DNA of 10,651 nt, from the NCBI GenBank assembly GCA_013811975.1, contig JACCUF010000328.1, positions 1 through 10,651 of the forward strand, read 5' to 3'. Below, piece after piece: positions 6,417 through 10,651 of the stretch. The stretch's first letter is position 1; the number at the start of each line of letters is the position of its first letter. Source of the DNA: Geodermatophilaceae bacterium. GTDB taxonomy: Bacteria > Actinomycetota > Actinomycetes > Mycobacteriales > Geodermatophilaceae. The notes under the pieces are model-generated. The model saw only the letters and a program-made list of their open reading frames with translations, was not told where the DNA came from and searched no databases. The position numbers were made by a program, and so were the translations under genes.

Positions 6417-7525
6417 GCAACTCATTGCCGCTCCGTCCGGAGCTACGTGGCAGATCTGCGTACGGTGCACCGCAACTCGACGTCACCATCCGGCTGAACA
6501 CGAATGAGAACAGTTGGCCGCTCCCCGATGGGCTTTCCCAAGCAGTGGCCCGGGCGGTGGGCGAGGTGGCCGGCGGACTCAACCGTTATCCGGATCGGGA
6601 CGCCGCCGCGTTGCGTAGCGACCTCGCCGCCTACCTGGGCCACGACCTCACTGCCGCCCAGCTGTGGCCAGCCAACGGATCCAACGAGATCCTGCAGCAG
6701 CTTCTGCAAGCCTTCGGCGGTGCCGGGCGCAGCGCCCTGGGCTTCACCCCCTCGTACTCGATGCATCCGCTGATCAGCCTCAGCACCGGCACGTCATGGC
6801 ACGACGGTCCTCGTGAGGCCGACTTCGGGATCGATCCGGCGCGCGCGGCGGCTGCCGTACGGGAGCACCGGCCCGACGTCGTATTCGTGACCTCGCCGAA
6901 CAACCCGACCGGCACCGCAGTGAGTCTGGAGGTCATCACCGCGGTGTACGCCGAGGCGCCCGGCATGGTGATCGTGGACGAGGCGTACGCGGAGTTCGCC
7001 CGACCTGGTACGCCCAGTGCGCTCGAATTGCTCTCCGGCCGGGAGCGGCTGGTCGTTACCCGCACGATGTCCAAGGCGTTCGGGATGGCCGGCCTACGGC
7101 TGGGCTATCTCGCCGCAGATCCTGCCGTGGTCGAGGCGCTGCAACTGGTCCGGCTGCCCTATCACCTGTCGACGCTGACCCAGGTCGTGGCGCGGGTTGC
7201 ACTGTCCTACCGCCATGAATTGCTGGCCACGGTCCAGAGGGTCTGCGAGCAGCGCGACCGGATTGCGGCGGCCCTACCGGAGCTTGGCCTCCGCGCCGTA
7301 CCCAGTGACGCGAACTTCCTCCTGGTCGGTGGTTTCCCGGATTCCCACAAGGCGTGGCAGGTGCTGCTCGATCACGGGGTCCTGGTACGCGATCTTGAGA
7401 TCGCTGGTCATCTGCGGATCACTGCCGGCACCCCCGCCGAGACCGACGCCCTGCTGGCGGCCCTGCCGGCCGTGCACGAGGCAGTACCGGAGCTGAGCAG
7501 CGATAGGGGACAATCAGCGTCATGA
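6413..7525 (+). CDS. hisC: Histidinol-phosphate aminotransferase
   Basis: This 370-residue, fold-type I PLP aminotransferase converts imidazole-acetol phosphate and glutamate to L-histidinol phosphate and 2-oxoglutarate. The visible landmarks are IRLNTNENSWPLP (26-38) at the N terminus, NRYPDRDAAALR (57-68), ANGSNEILQQLL (87-98), SPNNPTG (161-167), the cofactor aspartate in VIVDEAYAEF (D189), the PLP lysine K221 in TRTMSKAFGMAGLRLGY, and the substrate-carboxylate arginine in LRIT (R335). The length and order are those of standard HisC. The GTG start at 6413 overlaps the hisD stop (GTGA), and its own TGA overlaps the hisB ATG (ATGA), so translation of the three genes is probably coupled. There is no strong Shine-Dalgarno sequence before the GTG. 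Confidence 0.98.
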   Translation: MSNSLPLRPELRGRSAYGAPQLDVTIRLNTNENSWPLPDGLSQAVARAVGEVAGGLNRYPDRDAAALRSDLAAYLGHDLTAAQLWPANGSNEILQQLLQAFGGAGRSALGFTPSYSMHPLISLSTGTSWHDGPREADFGIDPARAAAAVREHRPDVVFVTSPNNPTGTAVSLEVITAVYAEAPGMVIVDEAYAEFARPGTPSALELLSGRERLVVTRTMSKAFGMAGLRLGYLAADPAVVEALQLVRLPYHLSTLTQVVARVALSYRHELLATVQRVCEQRDRIAAALPELGLRAVPSDANFLLVGGFPDSHKAWQVLLDHGVLVRDLEIAGHLRITAGTPAETDALLAALPAVHEAVPELSSDRGQSAS

Positions 7526-8118
7526 GCCGCAGGGCACGGATCGAGCGGGCAACCTCGGAGACCAAAGTCGTGGTCGAGGTCGACCTCGACGGCACCGGAC
7601 GGGCCGATGTCACGACCGGGGTCGGGTTCTACGACCACATGCTCGCCGCCCTGGCCAAACACAGCGGCATTGACCTCACCGTGCATGCCGAGGGTGATCT
7701 GCACATCGATGCCCACCACACCGTCGAGGACGTCGCCATCGCGATCGGGCAGGCATTCGCCCAGGCGTTGGGTGACAAGGTGGGGATCACGCGCTACGGC
7801 GACGCACTCGTTCCCATGGACGAGGTGTTGGTCCAGGCCGCGGTGGACCTGTCTGGCCGCCCCTACTTCGGGCACTCCGAGCCGGAGAACATGACGCCGA
7901 TGATCGGACCGGACTACCCGACCAGTCTCACCGCGCACGTCTTCCAGTCGTTCGCCTTTTCCGCTCAGATCACGCTGCACATCCGGGTGCTGCATGCCGC
8001 GGGCGATGCCCACCACATCGTCGAGGGGCAGTTCAAGGCGCTGGCCCGGGCGCTGCGCGCCGCACTGATCCTGGACCCGCGAGTAGCCGACGTCCCCAGC
8101 ACCAAGGGCAGGTTGTGA
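7522..8118 (+). CDS. hisB: Imidazoleglycerol-phosphate dehydratase
   Basis: This 198-residue monofunctional enzyme lacks the N-terminal histidinol-phosphatase domain found in E. coli HisB, as is usual in actinobacteria. It dehydrates imidazole glycerol phosphate to imidazole acetol phosphate. The manganese-binding repeats are visible: FYDHM (H39), DAHHTVED (H65, H66, E69) and DAHHIVEGQFKALARALR (H164, H165, E168). The residue after E168 is Gly where Ala or Ser is usual, probably harmless. The C-terminal DVPSTKGRL is typical. The ATG at 7522 overlaps the hisC stop and is preceded by AGGGGA at 7505-7510, spaced about 11 nt, so it can be initiated on its own as well as by coupling. Confidence 0.98.
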   Translation: MSRRARIERATSETKVVVEVDLDGTGRADVTTGVGFYDHMLAALAKHSGIDLTVHAEGDLHIDAHHTVEDVAIAIGQAFAQALGDKVGITRYGDALVPMDEVLVQAAVDLSGRPYFGHSEPENMTPMIGPDYPTSLTAHVFQSFAFSAQITLHIRVLHAAGDAHHIVEGQFKALARALRAALILDPRVADVPSTKGRL

Positions 8119-8158
8119 CCTCGACGTGACTGCCTTGCGCCCTGACCACAGTCGGTGA
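8115..8158 (+). other. Putative chain of two bridging mini-ORFs between hisB and the small membrane gene
   Basis: A GTG overlapping the hisB stop (8115-8118) opens a four-codon frame, MTST, ending in TGA at 8127-8129. That stop overlaps a second GTG (8126), which opens MTALRPDHSR ending in TGA at 8156-8158. This last stop overlaps the GTG (8155) of the small membrane gene. The 36-base gap is therefore tiled by overlapping start/stop signals. It has the same style as the cvn junctions and may be chance. Confidence 0.2.
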
Positions 8159-8337
8159 ACTCTGGCGTCGTGCTGATCGCGGTTGGTGGATTTCTGCTCG
8201 GCGGCGCGTACTCGGTTACTCAGCTCGAGAACGACGGGGCAGCCAGCCGCCGGCGGCAACTCGTAGTTGCCGCTGTCCTGACCCTGCTCGCCCTCTACCT
8301 GGTCGTGGTCGGCATCATTCGAATTGTGCAGGAGTGA
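8155..8337 (+). CDS. Small two-helix membrane protein in the his operon
   Basis: The 60-residue protein has one hydrophobic helix at about 3-21 (SGVVLIAVGGFLLGGAYSV), a polar loop with RRR at 32-34, and a second helix at about 36-58 (LVVAAVLTLLALYLVVVGII). The positive-inside rule puts the loop in the cytoplasm and both ends outside. I do not recognise a named family. I recall small hypothetical proteins at this spot in other actinobacterial his operons, but cannot confirm it here. The start is uncertain: GTG 8155 lacks a Shine-Dalgarno sequence and GTG 8170 is an in-frame alternative. The TGA overlaps the hisH GTG (GTGA), and AGGAG within its last codons sits directly against that GTG. This argues that the gene is translated and feeds ribosomes to hisH. 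No role in histidine synthesis can be deduced. Confidence 0.7.
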   Translation: MNSGVVLIAVGGFLLGGAYSVTQLENDGAASRRRQLVVAAVLTLLALYLVVVGIIRIVQE

Positions 8338-8981
8338 CCACGCCGACGACGCGCCGGCCTCGGGTGGTGATCCTGGACTACGGCAGCGGAAACCTGCGCT
8401 CGGCGCAGCGAGCGCTCGAGCGGGTCGGGGCAGATGTGTCGGTGACGGCCGAGCTGGCCGTAGCCTTGAACTGCGACGGTCTGGCGGTGCCAGGAGTAGG
8501 CGCCTTCGCCTCGTGCATGCGTGGGCTGCACGCCATCGATGGCCCCCGGATCATCGACCGGCGGCTGGCCGGCGCACGGCCGGTCCTGGGCATCTGCGTC
8601 GGGATGCAGGTGCTCTTCGACCGCGGCGTCGAGGGCACCCAGGAGACCGATGGCTGCCGACAGTGGCCCGGAGTCGTTGATCGGTTGACGGCCCCGGTCG
8701 TACCCCACATGGGCTGGAACACCGTCGCTGCGCCGCCTGGTTCACGGCTGTTCGACGGCGTCGCGAGTGAGCGGTTCTATTTCGTACACAGTTTTGCGGC
8801 GCGCTCGTTCCCGGTCCACGACGCGGCCCCGTTTCTCCCACCGATGGTGACCTGGGCCGAGCACGGTGAACCGTTCGTTGCCGCCGTCGAGAACGGCGCC
8901 CTTTCAGCAACTCAGTTCCACCCGGAGAAGTCCGGTGATGCCGGAGCTGTGCTGCTCGAGAATTGGCTAAGCCAACTCTGA
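8334..8981 (+). CDS. hisH: Imidazole glycerol phosphate synthase, glutaminase subunit
   Basis: This 215-residue class I glutamine amidotransferase delivers ammonia to HisF for synthesis of imidazole glycerol phosphate and AICAR. The landmarks are VVILDYGSGNLRSAQRALE (11-29), PGVGAF (53-58), the nucleophile C88 in GICVGMQ, PHMGWNTV (124-131), FYFVHSF (148-154), and the His-Glu pair in QFHPEKSG (H196, E198), so the triad is complete. The GTG at 8334 overlaps the stop of the preceding small gene. The AGGAG at 8330-8334 is too close to drive this start alone, which suggests coupling. It is the last + strand gene: the partner hisF and hisA/priA, which usually follow in actinobacteria, are not in the window. 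The end overlaps the convergent PPOX-family gene by 15 bases. Confidence 0.97.
   Translation: MTTPTTRRPRVVILDYGSGNLRSAQRALERVGADVSVTAELAVALNCDGLAVPGVGAFASCMRGLHAIDGPRIIDRRLAGARPVLGICVGMQVLFDRGVEGTQETDGCRQWPGVVDRLTAPVVPHMGWNTVAAPPGSRLFDGVASERFYFVHSFAARSFPVHDAAPFLPPMVTWAEHGEPFVAAVENGALSATQFHPEKSGDAGAVLLENWLSQL
8963..8975. terminator. Small hairpin at the hisH/PPOX convergent junction
   Basis: TTGGC-TAA-GCCAA is a perfect 5-bp inverted repeat with a 3-nt loop. It contains the minus-strand stop codon (8967-8969) and lies just before the hisH stop. It is short and lacks a T-tract, so a bidirectional terminator is only a possibility. Confidence 0.22.
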
Positions 8982-9509
8982 GTCCGCGGCTTTCTCTGAG
9001 CTGGTGAACCGGAAGCGCGTGCAGTCCTTCGGGAACGCGAACCAGGCGATGGCCCGTACCGGAGTCAGGACCATCAGCCCACCGCCGTCGACCCAGGAGT
9101 CCGGACCAGGTTCGTATCCGAGGTCGCGGTACTTCTTGAACGCCTCGGACAGCCGAGCCCCTAGGCCGTCGGCCGGCGCCTTGGTCGGCTCAGACCTGCC
9201 CTCGACGATCACTGTCTCGGTCCCGCTCTCCAGGTTGAGGGAGCAAGCCGGATTCGTAGCGAGGTTGCGGGCATGTTGGGTGGTGGGCGCGCCGTCGTAG
9301 AAGAAACGCCCATCCAGCCAGACCCCCCAGCGGGGCACGACATGCGGCGTGCCGTCGGCTCGCACCGTTGCCATCCAGAAGTGCTCAGCGGAGATCAGCC
9401 GCTGCTCGACGTCTGGCCAGGCGAGCAGTCCGTGCGAGGTTGTTGGAAGCCCGTATCCGTCCGGGATGACGGGCCGGTCACGGATCGGGAGTTCGGGGTC
9501 GACTGTCAT
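8967..9509 (-). CDS. Pyridoxamine 5'-phosphate oxidase (PPOX)/split-barrel family protein
   Basis: This 180-residue protein has the split-barrel flavin-type core: WPDVEQRLISAEHFWMATVR (31-50), then ADGTPHVVPRWGVWLDGRFFYDG (51-73), TTQHARNLATNPACSLNLE (76-94) and TVIVEGRSE (99-107). It ends with a segment of strand and helix carrying LMVLTPVRAIAWFAFP. The pattern matches actinobacterial PPOX-family proteins that bind FMN or the deazaflavin F420; which one, and the substrate, cannot be told from the sequence. The ATG at 9509 lacks a Shine-Dalgarno sequence but has TAGTCT 6 nt upstream, suggesting a leaderless transcript. It is 35 bases downstream of the DinB-family gene on the same strand. Its last 15 bases overlap the end of hisH. 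Confidence 0.88.
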   Translation of the reverse strand: MTVDPELPIRDRPVIPDGYGLPTTSHGLLAWPDVEQRLISAEHFWMATVRADGTPHVVPRWGVWLDGRFFYDGAPTTQHARNLATNPACSLNLESGTETVIVEGRSEPTKAPADGLGARLSEAFKKYRDLGYEPGPDSWVDGGGLMVLTPVRAIAWFAFPKDCTRFRFTSSEKAADSELA

Positions 9510-9515
9510 GGGGCG

Positions 9516-9521
9516 AGACTA
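9516..9521 (-). promoter_or_regulatory. Candidate leaderless -10 box (TAGTCT) for the PPOX-family gene
   Basis: On the minus strand the order is TAGTCT, CGCCCC, ATG: a TANNNT hexamer 6 nt before the start codon. No ribosome-binding site and no clear -35 box are present. It lies in the 35-base gap after the DinB gene, so the PPOX gene could be transcribed on its own. Confidence 0.4.
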
Positions 9522-9544
9522 GGGGGACCGTCCGACATCCGGCC

Positions 9545-10096
9545 CTAGCCAACGCGCGTGGAGTCGGGTTCAGCGGTGCCGGTGCCGATGTCGTGCAGGT
9601 GGTGTACGACGTCGTGCACGAAGTACCGGGCGAAGGAGTCCACGGTGAACCGAGCGCCGTCGCTGCGGCGTCCGGTTCGCTGCCACTGCTCACCGTGCAG
9701 CTCGTCGAAGTGCATCGCGAGCGTCTGCGCGGCCTCCGCCAACTCCACAGCGACGGTCGCAGGATCCTGCTCGCCGTACCGATCGGAGACCGCCGTGGCG
9801 TCCTGGTCCCAGTTCTGGAACTCGGGGTCGTCCCGGGTGAGCATGAGTGCCAGCCGGTCATCGAAGCGCCGGCAGACATCACGTACATGGCAGCCGTACT
9901 CCAAGGGCGACCAGGTCGACCGGTCAGGTCGATCCCGTACATCGTCGCGATGCAAGTCGCCCTGCCAAACGGTGACGCTGCGCCGCAGCATGGCCGCGAC
10001 GTCTCCGGCGGCAATGGAGTTGGTGTCCAGGCCGCACTCGTTGCACGGCCGGTCGAGCACCCACGTCCAGTCCTTGGTGTCCGCGACTATGGCCAT
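9545..10096 (-). CDS. DinB-family (four-helix metalloenzyme-like) protein
   Basis: This 183-residue protein begins with DWTWVLDRPCNECGLD (9-24), which carries a CxxC pair (C18, C21) of the kind seen in many actinobacterial DinB proteins. The four-helix core includes WSPLEYGCHVRDV (62-74), with H70, and the last helix FVHDVVHHLHDI, with H161 and H165. Together these fit the three-histidine metal site of the DinB/mycothiol-dependent superfamily. Members of that superfamily use thiols such as mycothiol or bacillithiol in isomerisation or detoxification, but the reaction here is not known. The ATG at 10096 has no Shine-Dalgarno sequence; TAGCGT lies 6 nt upstream. It sits between a nitroreductase-like gene (57 bases upstream) and the PPOX-family gene on the same strand. 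Confidence 0.87.
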   Translation of the reverse strand: MAIVADTKDWTWVLDRPCNECGLDTNSIAAGDVAAMLRRSVTVWQGDLHRDDVRDRPDRSTWSPLEYGCHVRDVCRRFDDRLALMLTRDDPEFQNWDQDATAVSDRYGEQDPATVAVELAEAAQTLAMHFDELHGEQWQRTGRRSDGARFTVDSFARYFVHDVVHHLHDIGTGTAEPDSTRVG

Positions 10097-10102
10097 GCTG
10101 TG

Positions 10103-10108
10103 ACGCTA
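10103..10108 (-). promoter_or_regulatory. Candidate leaderless -10 box (TAGCGT) for the DinB-family gene
   Basis: Minus strand: TAGCGT, CACAGC, ATG, again a TANNNT hexamer exactly 6 nt before the start codon and no Shine-Dalgarno sequence. The -35 region is unremarkable. Confidence 0.4.
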
Positions 10109-10131
10109 GCCGCGTGACGGGGCGGCCGACC

Positions 10132-10150
10132 GCCTGATTGCTCGTCAGGC
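10132..10150 (-). terminator. Inverted repeat just after the nitroreductase-family gene
   Basis: GCCTGA and TCAGGC form a 6-bp stem with a 7-nt loop, beginning 3 nt after the TAA stop on the minus strand. There is no following T-tract. It could be a weak intrinsic terminator separating this gene from the DinB gene, consistent with the separate -10 box proposed for the latter. Confidence 0.35.
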
Positions 10151-10153
10151 CGA

Positions 10154-10651
10154 TTACTTGCCAAGTTTGGCAGCGCGGTTGGGCTGCGGGTCATCAATCG
10201 GTCGCCAGCGGCCGTGGTGGACGACCTCGCCGGCACCACGCCGCCCGCGGCGCAGCGACGGAGACTTTCGATCCTCAATCCGGTAGCCGATCGAGATCGC
10301 ACCGATCGGGACGAAGTCGTCGGGTACGCCGAACGCGGCCCGCAGTGCTGGGATGTAGTCCGGCGGAACCCCGAAGAAGCAGGCGCCCAGTGACTCGTCT
10401 ACTGCGGTTTGCAGGATCAGCAAAGCGGCCATCCCGGTGTCGATGTCCCAGTAGGGGACCGGCCAACGGCTCTCGTCGCGGTCGGTCCAGCCCTTGTCCG
10501 GCTCGGCGTACCGGTCCAGGTAGGCGCTCTTGTTCGAGAAGCAGACGATCAGCAGAGGGGCGGCAATCATCCCGGTCAGCCATGAGTCGGCCTCGCCCGC
10601 CTCGGTGGTCACCGTCCAGAACAGTTGCCGGTCGACCGCCGATTCCAGGAC
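10154..10651 (-). CDS. Nitroreductase-family protein (5' end outside window)
   Basis: The frame is open to the window edge, so the 165 residues seen are the C-terminal part; a GTG at 10612 is in frame but is unlikely to be the real start. Segments typical of FMN-dependent nitroreductases are WLTGMIAAPLLIVCFSNKSAY, interrupted here as WLTGMIAAPLLIV and CFSNKSAYLDRY, then PYWDIDTGMAALLILQTAVDESLGACFFG, seen as PYWDIDTGMAALLILQTA plus the DESLGACFFG block, followed by LRAAFGVPDDFVPIGAISIGY. A basic C-terminal tail follows (SLRRGRRGAGEVVHHGRWR). The family reduces nitro or other electron-poor groups with NAD(P)H; the substrate is unknown. It is the first of three minus-strand genes, with DinB- and PPOX-family genes downstream. 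It ends with TAA, followed by a small hairpin. Confidence 0.85.
   Translation of the reverse strand, partial: VLESAVDRQLFWTVTTEAGEADSWLTGMIAAPLLIVCFSNKSAYLDRYAEPDKGWTDRDESRWPVPYWDIDTGMAALLILQTAVDESLGACFFGVPPDYIPALRAAFGVPDDFVPIGAISIGYRIEDRKSPSLRRGRRGAGEVVHHGRWRPIDDPQPNRAAKLGK

Noticed and set aside
7408..8259. 283-codon open frame on the minus strand opposite hisB
   Set aside because: It is antisense to a clear hisB with intact metal-binding motifs. Its protein has no recognisable domain, and long antisense frames are expected in GC-rich DNA.
9506..9538. Ten-codon minus-strand mini-ORF (MSDGPPSLAP) whose stop overlaps the PPOX start
   Set aside because: Its start does not overlap the DinB stop, so the gap is not fully bridged. 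The leaderless -10 box in the same place explains the start better.

Overview
The window looks like chromosomal DNA of a high-GC actinobacterium. The evidence is strong GC bias at third codon positions, GTG starts, many four-base stop/start overlaps, a complete 'conservon' signalling cassette (so far an actinobacterial speciality), and a histidine operon that starts hisD-hisC-hisB. I cannot name the genus. There are no tRNA or rRNA genes, insertion sequences, CRISPR arrays or phage genes. No stretch longer than about 100 bases lacks a gene.

Layout. (1) Bases 1-3694, + strand: a conservon. It has a sensor-kinase-like protein with the 5' end cut off by the window (cvnA), a roadblock/LC7 protein (cvnB), a DUF742 protein (cvnC) and a Ras/MglA-like small GTPase (cvnD). 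In Streptomyces these four proteins form a membrane-associated complex likened to a eukaryotic G-protein-coupled receptor system. (2) 3726-4472, + strand: a four-helix membrane protein, DUF2567-like. Its 3' end lies antisense to the next gene. (3) 4312-5013, - strand: a LON-substrate-binding-domain protein, transcribed away from hisD. (4) 5115-8981, + strand: hisD, hisC, hisB, a 60-residue two-helix membrane protein, and hisH, mostly joined by ATGA/GTGA overlaps. hisA and hisF do not follow; the strand switches right after hisH. (5) 8967-10651, - strand: read in transcription order, a nitroreductase-family protein (5' end outside the window), a DinB-family protein and a split-barrel PPOX-family protein. 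This is possibly a small redox/detoxification set.

Two layers beyond the genes are worth attention. First, the short gaps cvnA/cvnB, cvnC/cvnD and hisB/small-membrane-gene are each tiled by mini-ORFs. Their starts overlap the previous stop and their stops overlap the next start, like a translational relay. The cvnA/cvnB gap also carries a 17-bp tandem duplication of the ribosome-binding site and start codon. Second, three minus-strand genes without a Shine-Dalgarno sequence (LON-domain, DinB, PPOX) each have a TANNNT hexamer exactly 6 nt upstream of the start codon. The DUF2567-like gene has one at 7 nt. This suggests leaderless promoters.

No clearly new multi-gene system is visible. The genes belong to known families, and the unusual signals are in the junctions and overlaps.
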